The notes under the pieces are model-generated. The model saw only the letters and a list, made by a program, of their open reading frames with translations. It was not told where the DNA came from and made no database searches. Positions 43,960 through 49,542 of a DNA stretch of 49,542 nt are shown here, one piece after another. The first letter of the stretch is position 1, and the number at the start of each line of letters is the position of its first letter. This DNA is from Solibaculum_A intestinale. Lineage in GTDB: Bacteria > Bacillota > Clostridia > Oscillospirales > Acutalibacteraceae. The stretch lies in NCBI RefSeq assembly GCF_040096205.1, contig NZ_JBBMFD010000019.1:1-49542 (forward strand), in the 5' to 3' direction. The translations under genes and the position numbers were made by a program.

Positions 43960-43988
43960 TTGTAATTTTCGGGGCAAGCGAGTAGAAT
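43960..43988 (+). promoter_or_regulatory. Promoter of the cupin gene
   Basis: TTGTAA (43960-43965) and TAGAAT (43983-43988) with a 17-base spacer, about 32 bases before the ATG. Confidence 0.6.
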
Positions 43989-44020
43989 AAGAATAGAAAC
44001 AGGAAAAGGGGGTTTTGGCC

Positions 44021-44374
44021 ATGCTGGTACGCAACTTCTTGGAATGCGACCGGGAATGGAACCAATCGCACGGAAGCCAGGCAAAGAGCTTTTCCGGCTT
44101 TGTTTTTAAAGAGCCGGACTTTGAGGTGCCCATTCGTTTTGTCCGTTTCTCCACCTATCCACCCGGCTCCGGCGTGGGGCTGCACACCCACGGCAACGAC
44201 CAGGAGCTGTACATCATCCTGGAGGGCAGCGGAGTCTGTGAGGTCAATGGGGAAAAGAGGGAGGTCGCGGTGGGCGATATCATCGTCAACCCGCCCTACG
44301 GCACCCACGCGCTTTACAACACCGGAGAAACCAACCTAACCATGCTTCTTTTGGAGGTATACAACAAAGCCTAA
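44021..44374 (+). CDS. Small cupin-domain protein
   Basis: Single cupin barrel of 117 residues with motif 1 GVGLHTHGNDQELYIILEG (metal ligands expected at the two His and the Glu) and motif 2 VNPPYGTHALYNTG (third His). ATG 44021 has AAAAGGGGG about 8 bases upstream; TTG 44015 is too close to that site. Cupins of this type are enzymes or small-molecule sensors; the ligand is unknown. Confidence 0.8.
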   Translation: MLVRNFLECDREWNQSHGSQAKSFSGFVFKEPDFEVPIRFVRFSTYPPGSGVGLHTHGNDQELYIILEGSGVCEVNGEKREVAVGDIIVNPPYGTHALYNTGETNLTMLLLEVYNKA

Positions 44375-44382
44375 TTTCGCTC

Positions 44383-44411
44383 TTGCGTTCTTGGGGAAAA
44401 TCCAGTAAAAT
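44383..44411 (+). promoter_or_regulatory. Promoter of tRNA-Leu
   Basis: TTGCGT (44383-44388) and TAAAAT (44406-44411) with a 17-base spacer. Confidence 0.55.
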
Positions 44412-44439
44412 AAGGAGGCTGCCGGAGCAGTCTCCTTAT
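44410..44439 (+). other. Hairpin immediately upstream of tRNA-Leu
   Basis: A 13-bp stem with one wobble (ATAAGGAG at 44410-44417 to CTCCTTAT at 44432-44439) has loop CGGA. No T run follows, so it is not a standard terminator. It overlaps the expected start point and may be part of the pre-tRNA 5' leader. Confidence 0.45.
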
Positions 44440-44445
44440 CAATCG

Positions 44446-44530
44446 GCGGGTATGGCGGAATTGGCAGACGCGCAGGATTTAGGATCCTGTGCCGCAAGGC
44501 GTGCAGGTTCGACCCCTGTTACCCGCACCA
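44446..44530 (+). tRNA. tRNA-Leu (anticodon UAG), CCA encoded
   Basis: Acceptor arms GCGGGTA (44446-44452) and TACCCGC (44520-44526) pair; discriminator A and CCA (44528-44530) are encoded. The anticodon stem CAGGA (44473-44477) / TCCTG (44485-44489) encloses TTTAGGA with anticodon TAG (44480-44482). A long variable arm (GCC-GCAA-GGC) marks a class II tRNA, and the T loop is TTCGACC. It reads CUA/CUG leucine codons. Confidence 0.95.
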
Positions 44531-44548
44531 GCGGCCAGTCGCCGCAAA

Positions 44549-44587
44549 CAAATCGCGCACTTATCTGAGTGTGCGATTTGTTTTTTT
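44549..44587 (+). terminator. Terminator after tRNA-Leu, copy 1
   Basis: CAAATCGCGCACT (44549-44561) / AGTGTGCGATTTG (44568-44580), one wobble, followed by TTTTTTT. The core AATCGCGCAC recurs in a second terminator at 45225. Confidence 0.9.
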
Positions 44588-44670
44588 ATACCTGCAAACA
44601 CGCCACATTCTGTTTGCCGTCTCGCTTTTGATGATCTTTCTTTTCCTGCATATCGGCCAAGGGCGCAGGC

Positions 44671-44856
44671 CTAATCAACAATGTCCATCGTGTGCTCTTC
44701 TTTGATCAACGTAGGAAAGCACTCCAAATAATAGTCGCATTCGTCGCAGCAGCATTCAATGGGAAGGCCATTATTATCGGTATGCTCACCGTTACCAAGG
44801 CAATCGTCTCCGTTATTCCCAGGGGTGAGAGGAATGCCCGTTACATCAAGAATCAT
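44671..44856 (-). CDS. Small acidic Cys-rich protein
   Basis: No named family. The 61-residue protein is acidic, with GNNGDDCLGNGEH followed by ECCCDECDYYLECF. The five closely packed Cys residues in that stretch, plus one earlier, suggest metal binding. Similar small proteins occur beside mobile elements in Clostridia as far as I recall, which I could not check. ATG 44856 has AGGGA about 9 bases upstream. It lies in the AT-rich patch after tRNA-Leu. Confidence 0.55.
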   Translation of the reverse strand: MILDVTGIPLTPGNNGDDCLGNGEHTDNNGLPIECCCDECDYYLECFPTLIKEEHTMDIVD

Positions 44857-44952
44857 CTATTCATTCCCTATCTTTTCTTTCGTATAAATAGAACGCCTTT
44901 GTATATGATAACACAGTGTTTGTATCAACGCAAGTCAATAGTCATTAAAATG

Positions 44953-44967
44953 TTATCATATTGATAA
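44953..44967 (+). promoter_or_regulatory. Palindromic operator of the RHH gene
   Basis: TTATCA-TAT-TGATAA is a perfect 6-3-6 inverted repeat ending 12 bases before the GTG start. It suits autorepression by the small ribbon-helix-helix protein encoded downstream. Confidence 0.5.
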
Positions 44968-44979
44968 TGAGGTGTTTTT

Positions 44980-45177
44980 GTGGCTACTGAAAAAATTCAG
45001 ACGGGTATTCGTTTTACAGAGGATATGCTTTTAAAAATCACCTATATTGCTAAGAAAAATCACCGCTCTCTCAATGCGCAATTGGAATATCTCGCACAAA
45101 ACTGCATTGAGGAATTCGAGTCGGAAAAAGGTGAAATCGTGTTGTCTGAAACAGACAGGCTGAAATATAGGAAATAA
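44980..45177 (+). CDS. Arc-like ribbon-helix-helix protein
   Basis: The 65-residue protein has the Arc/MetJ-type pattern: a short strand (TGIRFTEDML), helix A (LKITYIAKKNHRS) and helix B (LNAQLEYLAQNCIEEF). Such proteins dimerise to bind operator DNA and often accompany toxins or mobile elements; no toxin gene is adjacent. GTG 44980 has GAGGTG 5 bases upstream. Low GC compared with the flanking core genes suggests acquisition by transfer. Confidence 0.72.
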   Translation: MATEKIQTGIRFTEDMLLKITYIAKKNHRSLNAQLEYLAQNCIEEFESEKGEIVLSETDRLKYRK

Positions 45178-45224
45178 TTTGGATGTAAGCGCTATCGACG
45201 TACCCAGACAAGTCCCCGCGGATC

Positions 45225-45257
45225 AATCGCGCACGGTAACAAGTGCGTGATTTTTTG
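45225..45257 (+). terminator. Second terminator with the tRNA-Leu terminator core, copy 2
   Basis: AATCGCGCAC (45225-45234) / GTGCGTGATT (45243-45252), one wobble, followed by TTTTG. It shares AATCGCGCAC and upstream similarity with the terminator at 44549. Confidence 0.8.
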
Positions 45258-45294
45258 TACTTGCAATACTCATATGGATGATACGGAGGAGGAA

Positions 45295-45539
45295 ATGTTT
45301 AAGCATAAGGCAAGTGGCGGTACCCGAAATTTGTGTGGTAAAAAAATCGCTGCATTGAGAAAAAATTTACCGGAAAAAAATCACAGAGATTGCTTGCTGA
45401 AAAAATGCAGATAAAAGGGATTGACATGGATAAGACCGCAATCAAACGAATTGAAAATGGCGAAAGATATGTGACTGATATCGAACTGAAAGCATTTTCG
45501 GAACTATTTTGCGTAAGTGCGGATTTTTTATTGGAATAA
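45295..45539 (+). pseudogene. XRE-family HTH regulator gene with a frameshift
   Basis: ATG 45295, with GGAGGAGG just upstream, opens a frame reading NLCGKKIAALRK. After the A run at 45360-45365 the homology continues in another frame as SQRLLAEKMQIKGIDMDKTA, then IENGERYVTDIELKAFSELF, ending at TAA 45537-45539. Restoring one base in the run would give one continuous HTH protein of about 81 residues. As it stands, the first frame ends after about 40 codons at TAA. A homopolymer sequencing error is the other explanation. Confidence 0.7.
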
Positions 45540-45559
45540 CAAACCAATGCGGTTTTTGA

Positions 45560-45603
45560 TGCAATTCACGCGCCAGTGTAACACTGGACGCAGTCGAATT
45601 GCA
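45560..45603. repeat. Nested inverted repeat
   Basis: Outer arms TGCAATTC (45560-45567) / GAATTGCA (45596-45603) enclose an inner CCAGTGT (45573-45579) / ACACTGG (45581-45587) around a single A. The two perfect stems are separated by unpaired 5- and 8-base stretches. It is not followed by a T run. It could be a recombination, nicking or protein-binding site. Confidence 0.6.
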
Positions 45604-45626
45604 GAATGCCTCTGACAAACGGACAT

Positions 45627-45691
45627 GGGGATTACATCCCCTTAATATTTGAGATTATAACCCCCATAATAGCAAATGTTACGGTGGGGGT
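45627..45691 (+). promoter_or_regulatory. Leader with alternating G/C blocks that can mask a ribosome binding site
   Basis: GGGGAT (45627-45632) can pair with ATCCCC (45636-45641), and ACCCCC (45660-45665) with GGGGGT (45686-45691). The last block contains the ribosome binding site of the gene at 45697. Cross-pairings between the blocks are also possible, which would allow switch-like control. Confidence 0.4.
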
Positions 45692-45696
45692 GTCCT

Positions 45697-45900
45697 ATGA
45701 TCGTTTTTAATAAGCTGTGGGATGTTATGAGAGAAAAGAACGTTTCCACTTATCAGCTGCGTGAAAAATGCGGCATTGACAGCAAAACCGTTCGGCGGCT
45801 GAAAGCCAATGAAAATGTGGAGACCAAAACTTTGAATAAAATCTGTGTTGTTTTGGATTGCAAGCTGGAAGATATCGCCGAGTTTATCCCGGAACCCTGA
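45697..45900 (+). CDS. Small Cro/CI-type HTH regulator
   Basis: The 67-residue protein is a single helix-turn-helix domain of the XRE/DUF-type found on clostridial mobile elements (KLWDVMREKNVSTYQLREKC ... TLNKICVVLDCKLEDIAEFI). ATG 45697 has GGTGGGGG upstream, inside a possible hairpin arm. It ends 60 bases before a strong terminator. Partner genes are absent, so it may be a leftover of an integrated element. Confidence 0.75.
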   Translation: MIVFNKLWDVMREKNVSTYQLREKCGIDSKTVRRLKANENVETKTLNKICVVLDCKLEDIAEFIPEP

Positions 45901-45962
45901 CAAGAAAGTTCTGCCGGCTCAACACAGCTTAGGTATGACAATAAATTATGTATATAAGTAAA

Positions 45963-46000
45963 GTAAAAAGAGTCCGGTCAAATGACCGGACTCTTTTTAC
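45963..46000. terminator. Bidirectional terminator between the HTH gene and mscL
   Basis: A perfect 18-bp stem (45963-45980 / 45983-46000) with the two central bases AA; the outer arms GTAAAAAGAG and CTCTTTTTAC give T runs on both strands. Confidence 0.9.
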
Positions 46001-46050
46001 GCATATTTGAACGAAAAACGGCCTCTTTTACCCCAATAGCGAAATCAGGC

Positions 46051-46464
46051 TTATTCCTTCTCTACTTCCATGTGCAGTTCAGACGTACAGTGGGGGCAGC
46101 GCGTCGCTTCGATGGCAATTTCGCTCATGCAATACGGACATTTTTTGGTGACCGGGGCTGCCGCCTCTTCCTTTTTCCGGCCCAGCTTCATAAGCTTATT
46201 GATGACTTTGAGCAGGCAGAAAAGCACCAACGCCATAATGAAAAAGTTAACCAAGGCAGACACAAACGACGAGGCGAAACCCGCCACGTCCTGCAGATTG
46301 TATCTTTCCGCCCCGGTAACGAACTTCAAAATCGGCGTAATAAAATTATCGGTCAAGGACGTGACAATCCCGGAAAAGGCGCCGCCGATGAGAATGCCCA
46401 CCGCCATATCCATCATATTGCCGCGCAAGGCGAACGTCTTAAATTCTTCGATAAACTTCTTCAC
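46051..46464 (-). CDS. mscL: Large-conductance mechanosensitive channel with zinc-ribbon-like tail
   Basis: Pentameric safety valve that opens on osmotic downshock. The 137-residue protein has the conserved N-terminus FKTFALRGNMMDMAVGILIG, two membrane helices and the loop NFITPI. The C-terminal bundle ends in a CPYC-x11-CPHC pair, a zinc-ribbon-like extension absent from classical MscL. GTG 46464 is the start, with AGGAG 9 to 10 bases upstream; the ATG two bases earlier is out of frame. Confidence 0.93.
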   Translation of the reverse strand: MKKFIEEFKTFALRGNMMDMAVGILIGGAFSGIVTSLTDNFITPILKFVTGAERYNLQDVAGFASSFVSALVNFFIMALVLFCLLKVINKLMKLGRKKEEAAAPVTKKCPYCMSEIAIEATRCPHCTSELHMEVEKE

Positions 46465-46499
46465 ATTATTCTCTCCTTTTTCTCATGTTCTGTAATCCC

Positions 46500-46528
46500 A
46501 ACATAGCATACTCCTCATGGTTTTTCAA
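46500..46528 (-). promoter_or_regulatory. Promoter of mscL
   Basis: On the minus strand TTGAAA (46528-46523) and TATGTT (46505-46500) are 17 bases apart. Confidence 0.55.
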
Positions 46529-46630
46529 CAAACAATGCGCGTTTTTTTAGCGGAAATCTTTTGTTTGTAGATGAAAGAAACACAAGGCCATTCGTATAGA
46601 CGCCAAGCTGTTGCAGAGCCTGCTTGAGGC

Positions 46631-46659
46631 TTGACCGCGGCCCGCTCTCCTTTTATACT
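46631..46659 (+). promoter_or_regulatory. Promoter of trmO
   Basis: TTGACC (46631-46636) and TATACT (46654-46659) with a 17-base spacer, about 30 bases before the ATG. Confidence 0.7.
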
Positions 46660-46690
46660 GGAAGATACCCAATGAAATGGAGATGAAGAC

Positions 46691-47413
46691 ATGCTGCAAC
46701 CGGTCGAGATGCGGATCATCGCCCGCATTCACAGCGATTTCCCCTCGAAATTCGGTATTCCCCGCCAAAGCGGTTTGGTTGACGCGTTGACATCCACCAT
46801 CGTATTTGAGCCGGACTACCGCAATCCCGACGCCCTGCGCGGCCTGGAGGGGTATTCCCACATCTGGCTGCTGTGGCAGTTTTCCGAAGCCGTGCGGGAA
46901 GGCTGGTCCCCCACCGTGCGGCCGCCCCGCCTGGGCGGCAACACACGCATGGGCGTATTCGCCACCCGCTCGCCCTTCCGCCCCAACCCCATCGGCCTAT
47001 CCTCGGTGCAGCTTCGGGAAATCGCGATGGATAAAAAGCTGGGCCCTGTGCTGCGTGTGTCGGGCGCAGATTTGATGGACGGCACCCCTATTTTTGACAT
47101 CAAGCCTTATCTCGCCTACACCGACGCCCATCCCCAGGCCACCGACGGCTTTTCCTTTTCCTCCAAAGAGGATGTGCTGAAGGTGGACGCTGCGGCCGGG
47201 CTGCTCGAGCGCGTTCCTCCAACCTGTCGGGACGCCCTCTTACGCGTGCTGGCGCAGGATCCGCGTCCCGGCTATCAGGATACGCCCGGGCGGATATACA
47301 AAATGGAGTTCGCCGGGGTAGAGGTGCATTTCACCGTGACGGACGGACGGCTTACCGTTTGTGACGTTCTTCCTGCAAAAGACGGGATTCCAGGAAAAAC
47401 GGGATCAAAATAA
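46691..47413 (+). CDS. trmO: tRNA (t6A37) N6-methyltransferase, TsaA/TrmO family
   Basis: Methylates N6-threonylcarbamoyladenosine at position 37 of ANN-decoding tRNAs, using S-adenosylmethionine. The 240-residue protein has the TsaA-like barrel with GIPRQSGLV, LEGYSHIWLLWQFS, TRMGVFATRSPFRPNPIGLS and DLMDGTPIFDIKPYLAY, plus a C-terminal domain (LAQDPRPGYQDTPGRIYKM). ATG 46691 has GGAG about 8 bases upstream. All signature segments are present. Confidence 0.93.
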   Translation: MLQPVEMRIIARIHSDFPSKFGIPRQSGLVDALTSTIVFEPDYRNPDALRGLEGYSHIWLLWQFSEAVREGWSPTVRPPRLGGNTRMGVFATRSPFRPNPIGLSSVQLREIAMDKKLGPVLRVSGADLMDGTPIFDIKPYLAYTDAHPQATDGFSFSSKEDVLKVDAAAGLLERVPPTCRDALLRVLAQDPRPGYQDTPGRIYKMEFAGVEVHFTVTDGRLTVCDVLPAKDGIPGKTGSK

Positions 47414-47442
47414 CGGCGCGTACTTCTGCGCCTCCGTGTAAA

Positions 47443-47465
47443 ATCGGGTGTACTTTTTACCCGAT
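47443..47465 (+). other. Hairpin in the leader of the DUF4253 gene
   Basis: ATCGGGT (47443-47449) / ACCCGAT (47459-47465) with a 9-base loop lies just before the ribosome binding site. No T run follows. It may influence translation, or be incidental. Confidence 0.3.
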
Positions 47466-47485
47466 GGAAAGAAAGGATGGAGCCA

Positions 47486-48262
47486 ATGACCGACTATCAG
47501 CCCAGTGCTCTTGCCAAAGAGATGATACGGTATTTAGACTGCCCTTGTAAGGTATTCGCCCCTATGGCGGACGACGATCCTCTCCTGGCCGCTTATGAGG
47601 AAGCCCGGCAGGAGGGACTTCGGGAAGGATTTACCCCGGTGCTTGTGAAGGTGGACGATACGCTAATGGAGTGCCTGGTTATGAACGCGGACGAGGAAAA
47701 CGAACCGGACTTCGCCTTATCCGCCGTGCGCGCTTACCGGGCCCGGCTTTTAAGCGAGGCGCTGCCCGACGGGAAGGACTGCCTTCAGGAATGGGAGATG
47801 CAGCGCCGGGAGGAAGCCGAAGACGACGGATTCCCCTGGGACGACGTGCTCGGCGAGAGGACGGGCGGCGAACCAAATGACCGGTTCTCCGCCTATTGGA
47901 ATTACGAGACGTCCCTTACCGACGAGGTGATTCTGGCAATGATCCCCACCGACAAGGCCTGGCAGGTGTTCGCCTGGCTGCCCATGGGCAACTGGAACGA
48001 CTGCCCCGACACGCCCGAGCTGATGGCGGTGGCCAAACGGTGGCAGGAGGCCTTTGGGGCGGTGCCTGCCTGTATCAGTCACGACGAGCTGGAGTTCCTG
48101 CTGCCTGCGCCGGTATCCGACCCAAATGCCGCTCAAAAGCTGGCGCTGGAGCAGTACGCCTTCTGCCCGGACCGGGTGGAGCAATGCGAAGAGGACGGCA
48201 GCGTGGGAAAACTGGCTGATTCTTTAACTAAGTCCACCGTTTGGTACTTCTGGTGGGATTGA
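47486..48262 (+). CDS. DUF4253-domain protein
   Basis: Cytoplasmic protein of unknown function, 258 residues. The C-terminal half matches DUF4253: WQVFAWLPMGNWNDCPDTPE, then HDELEFLLPAPV, LALEQYAFCPDRVEQ and the terminal VWYFWWD. The N-terminal half is acidic and variable. ATG 47486 is preferred (AAAGGA at 47472-47477 is 8 bases upstream); ATG 47477 overlaps that site. Homologues are often found near immunity or polymorphic-toxin loci, but no toxin is visible here. Confidence 0.75.
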   Translation: MTDYQPSALAKEMIRYLDCPCKVFAPMADDDPLLAAYEEARQEGLREGFTPVLVKVDDTLMECLVMNADEENEPDFALSAVRAYRARLLSEALPDGKDCLQEWEMQRREEAEDDGFPWDDVLGERTGGEPNDRFSAYWNYETSLTDEVILAMIPTDKAWQVFAWLPMGNWNDCPDTPELMAVAKRWQEAFGAVPACISHDELEFLLPAPVSDPNAAQKLALEQYAFCPDRVEQCEEDGSVGKLADSLTKSTVWYFWWD

Positions 48263-48300
48263 TTTTTGCGCAAAGGCGCGCGAAAGGAGCGAGCACATTT

Positions 48301-49473
48301 ATGATCGACTTTGATGAAATCATCGACCGCACGGGTACCGACAGTCTCAAATACGACGGCGGCCCGGTGATGAACCCATATCTTCCGGACGAATATCTGC
48401 CCATGTGGGTGGCGGACATGGATTTCGCCTGTCCGCAGCCGGTGCTCGACGCCATGAAGGAGCGGCTGGACCGGCGGATCCTGGGATACAGCATGCTGCT
48501 GGATCCGGGGTATTTTAAAATTGTAACCGGATGGTTCTGGCGGCGGCACGGCTGGCGGGTGGACGCGGACAGCATTGTGTTCAGTTCCGGAGTGGTAAGC
48601 GCCATGCATACGGCGGTGGAACGGCTGACGAAGCCCGGTGACGGCGTCCTTCTCAATACCCCGGCCTATCACCCTTTTGACGATACCATCAAGCGCTTCG
48701 GCCGCACCCCGGTCTACTCCCCCCTTCTCTACCGGGACGGGACCTATACCATCGACTACGAGGACTTGGAGCGAAAGGCTAAGGACCCGCGCAACACCCT
48801 TTTCTTCTTCTGCAGCCCCCACAATCCCACCGGCCGGGTCTGGCGGGAGGAGGAGCTGCGGCAGGTGGCCAGGCTGTGCTTTGCAAACGGGGTGTTCGTG
48901 GTGTGCGACGAGATTCACAGCGACATCCTGCGCAAGGGGGAAACCCACATTCCCTTGGCAAAGCTCTACCCCGAGGAAACGCGGATCATCACCTGCACCT
49001 CTCCCAGCAAAACCTTTAACTTAGCTGGCAACCAGCTGGCGAACCTGGTGGTGGCGGACAAGGCCCTGGCCAGGGAATGGCGGGAGACACAGGCCTGCGG
49101 GTTTCCGAACCCGCTGTCCATCGCCGCCTGCAAGGCGGCATACACGAAGTGCGACGAGTGGGTGGCGCAGATGAACGCGTATGTGGATGAAAATTTCGCC
49201 CTAGTCAAGCGGCGTTTGCGCGTCGATCTGCCCAAGGCGAAGTTTTCCATCGGCCAGGGGACTTATCTTGCCTGGATTGACCTGCGCGGCTTCGGGCTCA
49301 CCGACCGGCAGCTCAAGGAGCGCATTTCCAGGGCGGGGCTTTTCATCGAGTTTGGGGACGAATTTGTGGCAAACGGCGAAGGCTTTGTGCGTATCAATCT
49401 GGCCTGTCCCCGAACGCTTGTGGAAAAGGCCATGGATATTCTGGCCAGCTGCCTGGGAGAAACCCATTCTTAG
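48301..49473 (+). CDS. MalY/PatB-family pyridoxal-phosphate aminotransferase (C-S lyase type)
   Basis: Fold type I PLP enzyme expected to have cystathionine beta-lyase or related C-S lyase activity. The 390-residue protein has the family start LPMWVADMDFACPQPV, YHPFDDTIK, FCSPHNPTGRVW, CDEIHSDI and the PLP-lysine segment TSPSKTFNLAG, ending in FVRINLACPR (carboxylate-binding Arg). ATG 48301 follows AAAGGAG. The gene is complete and ends 24 bases before the artificial G run. Confidence 0.88.
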   Translation: MIDFDEIIDRTGTDSLKYDGGPVMNPYLPDEYLPMWVADMDFACPQPVLDAMKERLDRRILGYSMLLDPGYFKIVTGWFWRRHGWRVDADSIVFSSGVVSAMHTAVERLTKPGDGVLLNTPAYHPFDDTIKRFGRTPVYSPLLYRDGTYTIDYEDLERKAKDPRNTLFFFCSPHNPTGRVWREEELRQVARLCFANGVFVVCDEIHSDILRKGETHIPLAKLYPEETRIITCTSPSKTFNLAGNQLANLVVADKALAREWRETQACGFPNPLSIAACKAAYTKCDEWVAQMNAYVDENFALVKRRLRVDLPKAKFSIGQGTYLAWIDLRGFGLTDRQLKERISRAGLFIEFGDEFVANGEGFVRINLACPRTLVEKAMDILASCLGETHS

Positions 49474-49497
49474 TTCGAAAACAAACAACGCAGAGAA

Positions 49498-49542
<45 letters not shown>

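Noticed and set aside
44583..44670. Start of a serine recombinase on the minus strand after tRNA-Leu
   Set aside because: A 21-codon frame ending QNVACLQV faintly recalls a recombinase N-terminus, but it is too short and lacks the catalytic motif.

Overview
The window looks like one complete assembly contig of a member of the Bacillota, class Clostridia, probably a gut Oscillospirales-type organism (inference). The clues are moderately high GC, strong AGGAGG-type ribosome binding sites with frequent TTG/GTG starts, a class III fructose-1,6-bisphosphatase, Mini-RNase III, the rpsO-pnp-M16 peptidase order known from Bacillus, ECF sigma/zf-HC2 anti-sigma pairs and a class D-like sortase. Both ends look artificial. 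The first ~77 bases read as protein only on the minus strand and cut off the signal peptide of the first gene; the last 45 bases are a pure G run. No rRNA, CRISPR array, prophage or intact transposon is visible.

Layout. 0.08-7.6 kb: a heme/iron locus with a Shp-type heme-binding surface protein (5'-truncated), IsdE-like lipoprotein, FecCD-type permease, ATPase, DtxR/MntR-type regulator, an unlisted 35-residue membrane peptide and a heterodimeric CydDC-like ABC exporter. 7.6-8.2 kb: a gene-free stretch with eroded coding remnants and a terminator. 8.2-15.3 kb: YitT protein, DMT permease, ECF S-component-like protein, secreted 5'-nucleotidase with a possible SPDTG sorting signal, LCP-like protein, transglutaminase-like lipoprotein and a small membrane protein. 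15.4-17.8 kb: folate genes folE-folP-folB-folK. 17.8-19.8 kb: fbp. 19.8-26.9 kb: rpsO, pnp, M16 peptidase, proB-proA and an unknown membrane-anchored protein. 27-29.1 kb: SGNH esterase with SLH repeats and a small membrane protein. 29.2-33.7 kb (minus): acyl-CoA thioesterase, YifB/ComM ATPase and a three-gene sortase cassette. 33.9-37.6 kb: propeller-like lipoprotein, response regulator and histidine kinase. 37.8-40.5 kb: an orphan zf-HC2 anti-sigma-like gene, a nonsense-mutated partial copy of it, then an ECF sigma factor with its own zf-HC2 partner. 40.5-43.9 kb (minus): mrnC, obg, cimA. 44-49.5 kb: cupin, tRNA-Leu(UAG), an AT-rich patch of small mobile-element-like genes, mscL (minus), trmO, a DUF4253 protein and a MalY/PatB-type aminotransferase.

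How the parts fit. The heme genes form a capture-import relay with its own metalloregulator and an exporter, which may balance metal or heme across the membrane. The sortase cassette may anchor surface proteins; the 5'-nucleotidase is the best candidate substrate in the window. The lipoprotein-RR-HK operon and the two sigma/anti-sigma units are envelope signalling modules with uncharacterised extracellular domains. The region beside tRNA-Leu is the most plastic part: duplicated terminators, an RHH gene with a palindromic operator, a Cys-rich small protein, a frameshifted HTH gene, a long DNA dyad and a second HTH gene whose ribosome binding site can be sequestered by a hairpin.
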